Shown here: piece after piece, positions 21,973 through 34,004 of the stretch
Layout of the letters: every line of letters begins with the position of its first letter
Position numbering within the stretch: position 1 is the stretch's first letter
NCBI GenBank assembly: GCA_963575645.1
Contig: OY754466.1
Location: forward strand, 36,488,001 to 36,552,000
Reading direction: 5' to 3'
Source: Xanthostigma xanthostigma
Taxonomy: Eukaryota > Arthropoda > Insecta > Raphidioptera > Raphidiidae
DNA length: 64,000 nt
Program-made: the position numbers and the translations under genes
Notes under the pieces: model-generated
What the model was told of the DNA's origin: nothing
The model's input: only the letters and a program-made list of their open reading frames with translations
The model's database searches: none

Positions 21973-22442
21973 GTAAGTTAAATGACATTTTTTGACTTCT
22001 CGCTATTGAGAACTTAAAAAAAGGAAGTTGTTGGGTTCGGTTCGATTTTCGAGAATTGAGTGTTCATCAGATCTCGACGTTTTTTGGGGTCCTAGAAAGT
22101 AGAAAGCTATGATATAGTTTTCACCAAATACAACGCGTTACAAATCGCACGAAACATGCAAATAATTTGATTTTGCGACACTAAAGTCGTGAAATCAGTT
22201 CTAGTGTCTGACATTTCGTGTCATGACATTAAGTCAGGTATTTTAAATCTGTTTTTGAAAGTCAGGAAACTGCCAATTTTTATTTTTCGAACTAATATAA
22301 CTTTAAAAAATAAAATTATTGTCTGAAAAATTGGTCGATAATTTTATTTATTGAAAAGTTCTAATCAGACGTTAATTAAAGATTTTAATATAACTTTAAT
22401 TTCAGTTGTTAAAAGTTTAATTATTTTGAATCTGTTTTAAAG

Positions 22443-22538
22443 CTGGAAAAGGAAATTGTGTTGTTGACAAAGCGCGTCGAAACTGGTGTCCCTATTGCAG
22501 GCTACAAAGGTGCTTCGCCGTTCAAATGAATACCGCAG
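22443..22538 (+). CDS. Hr83: Hr83-like receptor, DBD zinc finger 2 exon
   Basis: It is entered in phase 1 after TTTTAAAG and left in phase 1 at GTAACT. It encodes [19 protein letters not shown] followed by [11 protein letters not shown]. The spacing between the first two cysteines of this finger is six residues (IAGKGN), as I recall for PNR/Hr51-type receptors rather than the usual five. VDKxxRNxCxxCRxxRC is the standard second finger. The combination with the P-box points to Hr83 rather than tailless, which has seven. Confidence 0.88.
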
Positions 22539-22837
22539 GTAACTAATGTTTTTTATTAATTACTTAGATTTTGAATAAACTTGAAACGGTTCTGAATGGG
22601 ACTCATTATTTTGAGATTTTATTAAGTTTTAAAATATAAAATAACAAATTAATTAACAAGGTTTTTCTTCGTTTTCATGTGAAAATGTCGTCACCATGAT
22701 TATGATTACGTTTTTCGATAGTTTCGGGCATTTTTTGACGCAATGACTGACACAGTAACGTTTTTTCAATGTTAATTTAGGCCAAAATATTATTGATAAT
22801 GCTAAATTAGCGCATAAAACACTAGAACCATGTACAT

Positions 22838-23185
22838 AATCTATACTAATATATACCTAAAGCTGAGTTTGTTTGTTTGGTTGAACGCGCTAATCTCAGG
22901 AACTACTGGTTCGGATTGAAAATATTTTTTTTGTTGGATAGCCCATTTATCGAGGAAGGCTATAGGCTATATAATATCACGCTACGACCAATAGGAGCGG
23001 AGCATCAATGAAAAATGCAACTCAAAATTTGTCCGTCCCACAAAAACTTTTGAACGGTAACTTCGATCATCATGAAATTTGGACACAACATTCATCTCGG
23101 TAACCGAGGATGAACGTGCGTACTCATGTCCCTCCCGCCATTCGATCTTTTGCACCCGGGTGAAACCGGGCGGGACCGCTAGTAT
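22838..23185 (+). mobile_element. Interspersed element in Hr83 intron
   Basis: TCTATACTAATATATACCTAAAGCTGAG...GTTTGTTTGGTTGAACGCGCTAATCTC...GCCCATTTATCGAGGAAGGC...CACCCGGGTGAAACCGGGCGG-GACCGCTAGT. The same unit is at 25265-25640, with fragments at 16265-16690 and 19370-19550. Non-coding; the class (SINE or LINE tail) is not settled. Confidence 0.6.
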
Positions 23186-23504
23186 TATTATACAAAGCAT
23201 TGTCTATTTACTCAATGTGCTTTAAGCGAAGACAACAAAGATATCCGTCTCTTTTTACGAAGTAATCCCCTGGTCGATACGAATCGATTGAGTTATAGGT
23301 TGAACCAAATTGGCACATTTATCTGTGATGACGGTTTTCTACCATGTCACACGATTATGCATTTTTCACCTAACCCCTGGCACCCTCCCTTTAGAGTTCA
23401 GACCTTTGACATGTGTGAATTAATGACTTGATCATTTGTACCTGTCATATTATGAACTGTGTTGTGTCACACATGTTTAAATATTTGATATATTTATCTG
23501 GTTA

Positions 23505-24590
23505 AAAAAATAATAAGGCCAAAAAATCTTATTTGACAATGACGTTAGATTATAAACATACACTTATAGTTTTTTTTATATATAAGAGCAGTCTAATGTC
23601 GTTGTCCAATTCTTTGTCATGAGGAGCTCTCACAAAAAAAAAATGATTGATCTACAAAGAAAAATTTCGGCCAATTGGGCCACGGGACCATTTCAACTTC
23701 AAAAATGTTGACATTTGATTAGGAATGAAGAAAAGAAAATTTCTGATATCGCGTAAGGTGACGCGGGTAATGGCTAGTATTCAATATGATATTTGCTATT
23801 CGTTGCCATGGCTACCTACCTACTTACATAATATGTTGCACGTCATGTAAAAATTAATCAAAGCATGCCGAACTAGTTTGTTTCTGACATATCCATAAAA
23901 CAAAATAGCGGCTGATTTTTTTTTTATTTTCAAAATATTTCCGAAACTATAAAGTTTAGAAAAAATTTTTTTAACGAAACTTTCTTGAAAAAATAAATAG
24001 AATAATAAGCCGTTATGAAAAGTATACCATTATTATATAAAAAACACCGTTATAGCATATATCTGTTCTGCGCATGCGCCGATTTTCCCCAAAAGCAATA
24101 GGGCTCTTCATATTTGCATACCAAACATCCTCCCAAAATTTGGTTTCAATCCGCTCATCCGCTTAACCTGTATCGTGTTCACAGACAAACAGATTAACAG
24201 ACAAACAAACAGGCGCACAGAGCTTTTTCAAAAATATGTTTGTTGGATTCGGGGAACCTCAAAACGGAAAGATATTGTAAAATTTTTGACCTAAACTAGT
24301 AGGTACCTTTCCCCACTTGTGGGTTGGAATGGTAAAATATCAAGTTACATTTTTACCAAACGCATAGAAAAATGTCGTTTTGAAGTAGAAATTTTATAAA
24401 AAACAATTTAAACAAATGTGTACCCAGACATTAAAAAAAATATCGTTTCAATCGTTCATTTATTTATCGGGCAGGATCGGTTTGAAAATCGTCAATGGTT
24501 TTATAATTGAGAAATATGAATAGTCGCAATCTTAGATTATTGCCAAATCAAATTGTCTGTCAATGCTTTCTGTAGCTCAGAATTACACTG
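23505..24590. mobile_element. Diverged copy of the 1966-2305 MITE, interrupted
   Basis: CAAAAAATCTTATTTGACAATGACGTTAGATTAT matches the left part of the 1966 element, and TTTATTTATCGGGCAGGATCGG...CAATCTTAGATTATTGCC...CAATGCTTTCTG matches its right part. The two halves are separated by the helentron-like element at 23665-24334. Confidence 0.5.
23665..24334 (+). mobile_element. Helentron/DINE-like element, single-unit copy
   Basis: Closely similar over its length to 256-900: TTTCGGCCAATTGGG start, GACGCGGGTAATGGCTAGTAT, one TGCGCATGCGCCG unit, and a GTGGGTTGGAATGGTA hairpin end. Again inserted in an A/T run, inside another element in the Hr83 intron. Confidence 0.6.
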
Positions 24591-25264
24591 CTTTGAATGA
24601 AATTGTAGTTTTGAAAATATATACGAGCTGTTTATTTAAAAAAAATCTTACATAGAAAGCGCGCAAAGTTGGGGATATAATAATTATAGTTTCCCTACAA
24701 AAGATAGAGAAATCGAAAGAGAGAGATTATAGACTCTCAATAGCTGAGCTATTATCAGCGTCTATGATAGGAAAACAGTTTGACGTTTTACAAGATTTTT
24801 TAGTTAAGTATTCTACAATTCAGACAGGTATTTAAATACTTAAAAACTAAGCACTTTTTAAATTACAGTCAATTTTTTTGAATGTGCCAGTTTTAAATTA
24901 TACATACAGCTCAAAAATATTCATGAAAAATATTAAGCGCCTTTCCTGCGTTTTATTATAAAATTAATGAACTTCTAAATAAGTTGACAGGCTGCACGCG
25001 TTCCTAACACCTGTTAAATGAGAGCCACGTGGCACATGCAAGAAATGTCAATAATAATGTGATTTACGAACTCTATATACTCAGATATATAAATTTGTCA
25101 ACTTGCTCTAGTTGATATTTTCATCATAGTAGTTTGTTATTATGGAAAAACGAGCGATCAGCAAGTTTTAACAGTTCCACGAGCCATAATAGCATTACGT
25201 TCGAGATACGTACACATATTTGGCACACGTGCCTCTTAATATCTGATTTTCACATCGAAATAAG

Positions 25265-25640
25265 TATATCTATACTAATATATATAACGCTGAAGAGATT
25301 GTTTGTTTGTTTGTTTGGTTGAATGCGCTAATCGCAGAAACTACTAGTTCGAATTGAATTTTTTTTTGTTGGATTGCCCATTTATCGAGGAAGGCTATAT
25401 GCTATATAATATCACGCTACGATCAATAGGAGCGGAGCATCAATGAAAAATGTTGCAAAATGCATCTCAAAATTTGTCCGTCCGACAAAAACTTTTGAAC
25501 GGTAACTCCAAATTCCAATCATCATGAAATTTGGACACAACATTCATCTCGGTAAACTAAGATGAATGTTCGTGCACATGCCCCCTCCCCCCATTCGTTC
25601 TTTTACACCCTGGTGAAACCGGGCGGGCCCGCTAATCTTT
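25265..25640 (+). mobile_element. Interspersed element in Hr83 intron, second copy
   Basis: Same family and orientation as 22838-23185, with a GTTTGTTTGTTTGTTTGG tract near the start and GGTGAAACCGGGCGGGCCCGCTAAT at the end. Confidence 0.6.
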
Positions 25641-25995
25641 TATATGTTTGATAGCTGTATGTGTAGCTTTTTGAAATCTATCTGGGTCGTTTTACGAAAA
25701 CGATGCCTGCTTTGCTATCTCTGCTCCTCTTATAGTGTTAAATGATAACTGACAGGTGTTGGATTAGTAAGATAGCATTTATTTGTTTTAATGAACAGCA
25801 CTAGTGTTAAATATGCTACTTTACTACCGCTATACAAGCAGGAAAAACAACTATTTTATGCGGTTTTTATGTTAATAAAAAAGTCTAAAAACATAACTAC
25901 ACTAATTTGTTATTTTCATAAAGAATTTTGTTGATTTAGATTTTCATTATTTTTCAATGTCCGCCTTAAAATTAAAACATGTTTGCTTGCTTCAG

Positions 25996-26184
25996 CTGTT
26001 CAAGAAGAGCGTGGCCCGCGAAAATCTAAAACACTAAAAAGGCTTTCATCATCACTGATTACGCGTAAAGTTTCTCGTTCCAATGGTAATCTGAAATTAC
26101 CTTCACGAAAAAGTGCTTTTACAGAAATATCTGCTATCAGTGACATCAGACTGCCTTTACATTTTTCATTAATTAATTTTAGAG
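25996..26184 (+). CDS. Hr83: Hr83-like receptor, hinge exon
   Basis: After TTGCTTCAG (25995), phase 1. It opens with AVQEERGPRKSK, the T/A-box continuation of the DBD seen in NR2E receptors (VQxERGPRK), then a basic Ser/Lys-rich hinge and the first residues of the ligand-binding region (SDIRLPLHFSLINFR). The donor GTAAGT at 26185 leaves phase 1. The AVQxERGPRK motif is what ties this exon to the DBD exons across a 3.4-kb intron. Confidence 0.85.
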
Positions 26185-26269
26185 GTAAGTTCTATGACAA
26201 AGGTAAATTTTTGTTAGTTTTTACAGATTTGTTTTTGATATAGAATTTTACAGAGTTCTAATAGCAGCG

Positions 26270-27361
26270 TCAAAGATTTAAAAGACATATTTCTTGTGCT
26301 CGTTCGGATTGAAGAGCTATTTATAATTTTTATCTTTGAAATATAATTATCAAGTTGTCACTATTACTTTTTTAAAATTTTGAAAGTTGTTGTCAAATTT
26401 ACTTTTAATATAATTTATAACAAATAGATATTAAAAAAAATTATGTTAGCCTCCAATCTCCATCTTTACGTTATCTTCAAGTACAATTACATCCTGACTT
26501 CCAATGGATGCTTCAATAGTACAAAAACGAGTAGGAGATAGTAATAGAAGAATTCAAAAACAATTGCTAGCAGACTTAAATTTATAATTTATATAATTTA
26601 TAAGATAAGGATATATAGAATAATTCTTCAATATTGTCTAAAACATGAAGGGGTGGTTCTTAAAATAAGGAGTTTTTGTCGTGTGTCGCTTCGTTTTCGA
26701 GAAACAAATCAAATAAAAATCTATATCCTGCATTTGTTAATTATTCTAGGTATCAATAGAGTAAACCAATCACATAATTTATGAGAATAAGTGTATGGGT
26801 TTCCAAGGACAAAAAAGTCTATTATGTCAGTGCTTATTAGCTGTTAGTGGAAAAAAAAATGTTAACATAACAATTTCATTTCTTTGCTCTGTTATTTTTC
26901 GTCAAAACTAATTATATCGTTAGATCTAAAAGCAGTTTCAACATGACGTGCAGGAGTAACGACTGAAAATCATAAAACGTAGGAGAGACTCTAGATCTAA
27001 CGACATAAAACCGAGGTTCTTCTAAATTTTAATAATCGTTAGCTTAGTAACTACACTTCAGAGACAAAATTGGGAAAAGGCTTTTCGGTTCGAATTTTGT
27101 ATACAGTTTGGATATAGTGGAGTGGATTGGGAATTTCAAACCGGTATGTCTCGAATAGAAAAATGTTTCCTACAAAAACTGTAGAGTCGAGCTGTCCCAA
27201 CATTTTGATATAGTTACTGACCGCATGTTGGAGGGGGCGGCGGGGGATATGCCGCATTAAAGTTTCGGAAAACTCGTTTTTGCCCCATAACTGGGTCATT
27301 ATTATCGGGGGAAAAATAATGTTCCGACGAGCGTAAGCTCGTTCCAGACCGGGTCTGATCA
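26270..27361. other. Hr83 intron sequence
   Basis: AT-rich intron with a short inverted pair ATCGTTAGATCTA/TAGATCTAACGA at about 26922-27005. No exon seen. Confidence 0.4.
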
Positions 27362-27899
27362 GACAACCCGTTTGCGAGATATAGGCATTTTAGTGCGCGA
27401 AGTTTTGAAAAAGTGAATGCCATTTTTTAAAAAACCATTGTAACTAGGAGCTTAATTTTTTTTTATAGCAAAGGTACTAAAGACTCCTTCTTTGCACAGG
27501 AAGTTGAACGCGGTGGGTCAATTAAAACCGGCAGGAGAGGGGGAAAACGTTTTTTTTTTTAATCTTCCATAACTTTAGTTATAATTGACGTATCGACCTA
27601 AACAAGACGACATTTTTTTCGTTTTTTTTATCGAACGTGTTCGTGAGATATCGCTATTTTAGTGAGCGAAATTTGGGAAAATTTAATGCCATTTTTTTAA
27701 AAATCATTGCAGCTAGGAGCTTAATTTTCTTTTTATAGCAAAGCTACTAAACATCCCTTCTTTGCACCGGAAGCGGAACGCGGTGGGTCTTTTAGAACCG
27801 GCTGCAGGAAAGGAGGAAAACAATTTTTTTTAATTTCTCATAACTTTGGTTCTAATTGACGTATCGACCCAAACCAGACGCCATATTTTTTGCTTTTAT
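27362..27899. repeat. Two tandem 269-bp units
   Basis: CTAGGAGCTTAATTTTxxTTTTATAGCAAAG occurs at 27444 and 27713 with 269-bp spacing. The rest of the unit (GAACGCGGTGGGTC, CCATAACTTT, AATTGACGTATCGACC) is also duplicated, at moderate divergence. Confidence 0.7.
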
Positions 27900-27997
27900 G
27901 CATGTGACAGGTGAAAAAAAATTCTCTCAAACTCAACTGATAGTGGGCGAAATAAAATATGGTTACATAAACTGTCTCTCACTTACGTTATGTCGTC

Positions 27998-28074
27998 AAA
28001 ATTACTTTTCCTTATAGCTACGTAGCAAAATTCAATAGAATTTTGCTGCGTAGCTAAGGAAAAGTAATTTTGAT
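27998..28074. repeat. Near-perfect 36-bp-arm hairpin
   Basis: AAAATTACTTTTCCTTATAG... pairs with CTAAGGAAAAGTAATTTT around a five-base loop (CAATA). It lies in the intron just before the fourth Hr83 exon. Confidence 0.75.
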
Positions 28075-28199
28075 TCGCGATATACCGGATTCAAGGCTTT
28101 TTTTTTCCCAATACACTCCACTAATATAAGAGAATAGGAAAATAAATTGGCTGCTATTATGGTAAATTACCATAATAATTGGTTAATGATCATTTACAG

Positions 28200-28502
28200 G
28201 CGAACTCTACCATGAATTGGCAGCACAAATTTTATTATACAGTTTGAGACAAGCTCGTATGAACGAAGCTTTTAAAATATACTCCAGACCGCAACAAGAT
28301 CTTATTCTAAGGCACGTTTGGACATCCCTATTTATACTACACGCCGCTTATTGGCCGGTTGATATTTCTGTGTTGATGTTTCATGTACCCACCAACATAA
28401 CGCTGGTACCGTTCTTTAGAAAGGCTATAGAAGCCTGCCAATATCATCGAATGGACAGGACGGAAGTAGCATTTATGGAAACTCTTATATTAAACAGAAA
28501 TG
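28200..28502 (+). CDS. Hr83: Hr83-like receptor, ligand-binding domain exon
   Basis: After TCATTTACAG (28199), phase 1, ending at GTAAGT (28503), phase 1. It encodes about 100 residues of helical LBD, including an RQARMNEAFKIY segment, LILRHVWTSLFILHAAYWP (matching the W..LF.L..AQW signature of helices 3-5) and FRKAIEACQYHRMDRTEVAF...LILNRN, typical of helices 7-9 in NR2E receptors. Open reading and matching phases support one gene with the neighbouring exons. Confidence 0.85.
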
Positions 28503-28687
28503 GTAAGTCTACAAAATCAACAGTTTATCAGCAACTCTATTTATAGGGATACGTGCACAAAAAAAAAAAACATATATCTCGTGCGTAATGGCGTTACGTG
28601 TGAGTGTTCAACAATAAGGTTAAGGGTGAGGTTTAGAATGAGTTTAAAGATTGACTATCAACTGGTATTGATACTTCGTTTGTAACC

Positions 28688-28985
28688 AAGCGGTGTAGCG
28701 TAATGGTCAGAGCACTAGACTCGCTTCGGAAGGTACCGGGTTAGAATCCCGGCGGGTGCAGATGTGACTGGGAACTTTTTCCTACTGCCTCTCGCCGAGA
28801 AACAGTAATTCCTGTACCGGCCATCTTGTTGAGGTTTTCCATGGTTTCCCCCAATAATTCCAGATAAATATCGAAATGGTTCCTCCATATTCAAGGCCAT
28901 GGTTGATTACCTGTCAAACTCACAAAAATTCTTTCATTCGCCCAATGCTATTAATGCTTATTAATTAATGGCGAGAATGACGTCT
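28688..28985 (+). mobile_element. tRNA-derived SINE in Hr83 intron
   Basis: The head GGTGTAGCGTAATGGTCAGAG...CGGGTTAGAATCCCGGCGGG has A-box and B-box pol III promoter elements. The body carries AGGTTTTCCATGGTTTCCCCC and GATAAATATCGAAATGGTTCC, a SINE body type I have seen in several insect orders. The opposite-strand frame is not a gene. Confidence 0.65.
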
Positions 28986-29037
28986 GCTATGACATAAAGT
29001 CAAGAAATGGACGATAAACGTTTTATTATTATTAATA

Positions 29038-29193
29038 AGTTCGTTCCAAGCAGCCAGCAAACGGTAACGAAAACGTCACCCGCATGCACAGTAAGTAAAA
29101 CGAAGCTGTTAGTGGTAATTTTAGAAAACATTTTAGCTAATGCGCATGCGCGTGACCTTTTCGAAATCGTTTGCTGGCTGCTTGGAACGAACC
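29038..29193. mobile_element. ~156-bp MITE, TA flanked (family copy 2)
   Basis: AGTTCGTTCCAAGCAGCCAGC is inverted as GCTGGCTGCTTGGAACGAAC, with TA flanks (29036-29037 and 29194-29195). It contains TGCGCATGCGCGTGACC. Both strands show an open frame because the unit is palindromic. Confidence 0.75.
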
Positions 29194-29365
29194 TATTCTT
29201 CATTATTTTGTAACGTAATGAGACACCTCATCGTAATAAAGCCAATTATGTAATAGGGTGTATTCGTTCATGTAAGTAGCTACTCGTATTTTTCAAAAAT
29301 AGTTCGATTGTTAATAGTGCGTTACCTGTTAATTTTTGTGAGTAATTATTAAATACCTTTTATAG

Positions 29366-29595
29366 ATTTAATTTTGTTCACGCAAGAAATGAAATTCATG
29401 GAGCTTCAAGAGACTACTTTGGCATCTTTGAGCGAATATATTAGACTGGCACATCCTGGCCGACCACAACGTTTAGGGCAAATTCTGTTATTGATTCCAG
29501 TGATGAAGTCTCTGTCATCGGCCGCTTTACAAATGATGTTCTTCAAACCTATCATCGGAGATGTTGACATTGAAAGTGTTATTGTTAGTATTTAA
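29366..29595 (+). CDS. Hr83: Hr83-like receptor, C-terminal LBD exon with stop
   Basis: After CCTTTTATAG (29365), phase 1, to TAA at 29593-29595. It encodes EYIRLAHPGRPQRLGQILLL (the helix 9-10 motif HP..P.R.G..LL common to NR2 receptors), then MKSLSSAALQMMFFKPIIGD and a VDIESVIVSI end. FF+xxIGxxxIxxLL is the usual NR2E C-terminus. The last helix has few acidic residues, so classical AF-2 coactivation is doubtful, as in other NR2E repressors (inference). Confidence 0.88.
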
Positions 29596-30027
29596 CATAT
29601 TGGGCACCGACAGAAACATTTGAAATATGTCTGTGAAGAGAGGAATGATGTTTCGGTATTTAGGCAGTAAAAATGGATCCATCCGCTCTAAAACATTTTA
29701 GTACTTCTACTTTGGGATATTAAACATTGTAATACCTAACCGTAGTTTAAAATTATTCTGAATTTATATTTGCGCTTATAATGCAATGATAGTATTTTCA
29801 ATTAACGTATTTAATTAGTATTTAGATGCTAATGAACTCAATTGCCTTAATTAAAACTTACAGAGAACCTTCAGTTTTTTTCACCAATAGATGTTTTCAG
29901 TGAAATTATTAAAATTATAAAATATGCAAGTAGATAATAGTTACATTTGTAAATAATGTGAGAAAATGTAATTTATTAGGGAATTTTTAAGAACCTAAAA
30001 GCTTGAGAATGAGATAAAATCACCTTT

Positions 30028-30383
30028 AATAAACGGTCGATGTTAATGTGATTTGTCCGCTCAACCCCTCCCCGACAGTGCCGTCTGCATTCAGTGGATG
30101 CCTTTTATTGATAGAAATTGACAAAAAATGTCTTTTCAGATGTTATTTATAATTGAGTCAGTACTTTAATGACACTTTGTATTTATATTTAAAACACCCC
30201 ACATTTCGTGTGTTTAAATATTTCGTTGTATACATTTAAATAATTTGGTGTGTATAATTAAGAGGTGTCAAGCAGTACCTTATTTTATAATTTGTTGATT
30301 AATTATTGTTGCACCTGACGTACATAAAGTATGTGTTGTTATTATTATGATTGGATGTTAACCTATTGTGTGATTTTAATAAA
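30028..30383 (+). terminator. Candidate Hr83 polyadenylation signals
   Basis: AATAAA occurs at 30028-30033 and again at 30378-30383, 430 and 780 bp after the stop. Either could end the transcript; no transcript data are visible. Confidence 0.35.
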
Positions 30384-30549
30384 GTTTGAAAATATAATAA
30401 GTAAAAAATAACATGATATATTTTTTTAAATAATACTTAATATAATAAGAAAATATAATTTGGAATTCGGTAGGGTGGCAGTTTAAAAAATGTACTCTCA
30501 AACAAAGTTTATTCCCGTCTGAGCTATATAATACTTCAGGCTTCAGAAA

Positions 30550-31210
30550 GAGATAGGGTAATTATTATTCAAAAGAGGATCGTCCGATTGATTTTTAATT
30601 TAAATTTTAATGAAAGCTTTAAACCAATATTCATGTGTAAAAAAATATTTACTGCTGCATGTGTATATACAAAATTTCTTTGCTCCTTAAAAAAATCTTA
30701 TCAATTTCACAAATACACAATCATATTACTCAACTATTTGCTAAAGCTGCTCTATCCCTGTTCCACAAAAAGCCAGAAAACCGTAGCCGATATCAACATA
30801 ATTACGAAACAAGAATGATGTCCCAAAATCCCATACAAGTGCCAATAATGTCGAAGACTTTTAGCCAAAACCATGTGGTAATTCCTTGCTCCTAAGCTAT
30901 ACAACAGCATACCTGCTGAATTCAAAAAAATAAAACGCCTACAAACATTTAATAAAAAAATATTCGGCTGATAGTTACATGAAAACAACTCAAAAATTGT
31001 TTACAGCATCACTCTGAATTTACTAAAACTTCGTAAGTTATTATTAATTTATTTCATTTATTTTCATTCCATTTTTTTTTTCATTCGTATTACAATTGTA
31101 AAATGTTTTGTTTTCTACCCTGGAACTGGCTCTGCCAAGTTGGGTAGGAAAACTTACATATTACCTATAATGACATTTTGTAAAAATAATATTATGTAAA
31201 AGTAAGTAAA
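30550..31210 (+). pseudogene. Dead non-LTR retrotransposon (CR1/L2-like) 3' end
   Basis: Conceptual pieces QKRIVRLIFNLNFNESFKPIF (about 30568-30635) and LKLYNSIPAEFKKIKRLQTF followed by NKKIFG-stop (about 30893-30970) match the C-terminal end of LINE reverse transcriptases. The coding sequence is spread over more than one frame by small indels. A 3' UTR-like stretch follows to about 31210 with a TAAAATAAATGAC end. Confidence 0.6.
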
Positions 31211-32453
31211 ATAAATGACTAAGTTTTATGTAATGTTTTGTCAAACGGACGAAGCTAGTTGTGCATTGACGTTAACACAGCAACACCGATACCTATTATG
31301 TGTTTATGTGAGTCGGATAATACATTTTTGAATTTTTGTCAAACGGACTAAGCTGGTTCTCTGGCAATGACGAAATAATGTGCATTTTATAGTCTAATAG
31401 GAGCATTCAAGTGGAGTTATAAACACCGGCGGAGCAATTCAGATGTATTACCTATACCGACTCGTCTTTCTGATTCCCTGTTAATAAATGAGAAAATAAT
31501 TTCTCATAATGAATATCGAAAATGATTAAAAATGAAAAAGAAGAAAAAACGCCTCTATCTCTGAAACTGTACGTGATACAGTGACCTTGCTGAATTCATT
31601 TTCTATAAATTGAATCGGATCCAAGAAATTTTCCAACATTCCGGTTTAATAATGTAGAACGTTACTTTAAGGCTAGCTGTAAATTCTTTGGAAAATTGTG
31701 AAAAATACGAATACGATATTGTTCAGAAAAGTTTTATTGCTATTTGTCAACTTAACTATTACATATTAATGGGTTGCAATCCATATAAAAATAATAATAA
31801 AAAAAACATTTTTAATGGAAATAAATTATAACTTACATTGCATATTTATCAGGGTTTTATTTGTTGTATGTTTGATTCGAAAGATCATCTCAGTGATAAG
31901 TTTATCTTTTTTCATTTGCGGTACTATTTTAAATAATAATTTGTAACTTTGAAGTTTCAAACAAATGGGAACTAATTTTAAATTCCAAAATAAGATAGTA
32001 ATTAATAATAATATTATTATTATTTAATATTCACTTGTGTAGATAAATAAGCATTGTAACGCTACATTATATCAACAAGAAACAATAGGCAAAAAAAATT
32101 ATTTAATACAGTTGTGGAACTTTTAAAAACTATAAATAGTAAATTAGGAATATAATTATATATAAATAATAAATTATACACACTAAATAGCAATATGAAT
32201 TAACCGCCTGCGGTTTTCAATAAAAGTAACTGTAGTAACTAAAATATGTTTATTATTTCCTTACAATATTATAAATTAATTATTTGTACGTTGCAGAAAA
32301 TAAATTAACTCTTTTTATTATAAACATTTTACATATATTTACTTCTCTTATTTGCCATTACGAAGATAGTTTAAATTAAATACGCATTAAAAGCAGCCGT
32401 CGAAAATTATAATATAGAAAAAATCTAGAAAAACATTTTATATTCCTTTACTA
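31211..32453. other. AT-rich intergenic stretch
   Basis: A short direct repeat (TTTTGTCAAACGGAC, about 31237 and 31336) is the only structure I see. No gene. Confidence 0.4.
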
Positions 32454-32513
32454 TGGGTATGTTCCGAAATATAATAGGCTAATGCCTATACTTTTTTGAA
32501 AAAAAAAAAAAAT

Positions 32514-33800
32514 AGCAGGCAACGACCAGGTGGAAAATGTTGTTGAGGCTCCAACTTAAAGGGAAAAAAAAATTTAAACACGAAAACATGCAAAATGGTG
32601 AAATGGGGATCCAATTTAGGGGTTGGAAACGGTTTTCTGCGATTTACGACAAAACTTGACCTCTTAGCGGAAATTGTTCAACGCAAAAGTTGTAGATAGT
32701 AAAAAAATCTCAAACTTTTGTACCAAACACTTTTCGACATAACCTCAAATTAACCGTCAAAATGGCGAAAACCAATTTTTCAGTATTCAATTTTTTTCTC
32801 GCGTAAAAATATATTAATTTGCATGAAAATTTATGAAAGTATGTCTTTTTTATCTTAAATAAGCATGATTTTTTTGCAGTGCAGAATACGACTATTTTCG
32901 GAGTTATGTACATTTTTCGAAAAAAACACCCTTATTTTCCACGAACAATTGTCTTGATGTTTTTTTGTATTTCGAAGTTCTATAAGTGGTCATTTTAATC
33001 TTTGAAATGTCTACTTTAAAATGGTCTATGTAAGTTGGTGGCTTATTCATCGTTAAACTACTTAAAATTGCGAAAAACCGAAAAAACGTCTTTCTGTCGT
33101 GTATATGCTGTGATAAGGTAAATATTTACAGTAGTATTGTAACTATAGATACTTAACAAATTTAAACGTTTGGTTCAGTCTAGCAAACTGAGATTTGACA
33201 ACAAATACACATGATTTGTTAAGTATCTATTTGTTAAGTATCAATTTTAAGTAGTTTAACGATAAATAAACCACCAACTTACATAGACCATTTTAAAGTA
33301 GACATTTCAAAGATTAAAATGACCACTTATAGAACTTCGAAATAGAAAAAAACATCAAGACAATTGTTCGTGGAAAATAAGGGTGTTTTTTTCGAAAAAT
33401 GTACATAACTCCGAAAATAGTCGTATTCTGAACTGCAAAAAAATCATGCTTATTTAAGATAAAAAAAGACATACTTTCACCAATTTTCATGCAAATTAAT
33501 ATATTTTTACGCGAGAAAAAAATTAAATACTGAAAAATCGGTTTTTACCATTTTGACGGTTAATTTGAGGTTATGTCGAAAAGTGTTTGGTACAAAAGTT
33601 TTAGATTTTTTTACTATCTACAACTTTTGTGTTGAACAATTTCCGCTAAGAGGTCACGTTTTGTCGTAAATCGCAGAAAACCGTTTCCAACCCCTAAATT
33701 GCATCCCCATTTCACCATTTTGTATGTTTTCGTGTTTAAATTTTTTTTTCCCTTAAAGTTGGAGCCTCAACAACATTTTCCACCTGGTCCTTGCCTGCTA
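32514..33800. repeat. 1.29-kb foldback with ~560-bp arms
   Basis: TAGCAGGCAACGACCAGGTGG at the left is inverted as CCACCTGGTCCTTGCCTGCTA at the right. The arms remain almost identical to near 33080 and 33240, leaving a ~160-bp loop that itself contains ATACTTAACAAA/TTTGTTAAGTAT. It is bounded outside by poly-A and poly-T tracts. Confidence 0.8.
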
Positions 33801-34004
33801 TTTTTTTTTTTTAGCGTTAAAAATTCGTTTTGGCACCAGCCTATAACCCAGTATACTGGCCAGTGCTAATGACGTCATGAATCCGACGCCATAATAATTG
33901 TACTGGTATGCCACCATATTGTACTGGTGAGACAGATTTGACGTAGCATAAATATTTAACCAAGCGTGTGTTCATCAGACTTTGTGGAATTTTATATTTT
34001 ATTA

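Noticed and set aside
28715..28900. Minus-strand frame
   Set aside because: Antisense to a tRNA-headed SINE.
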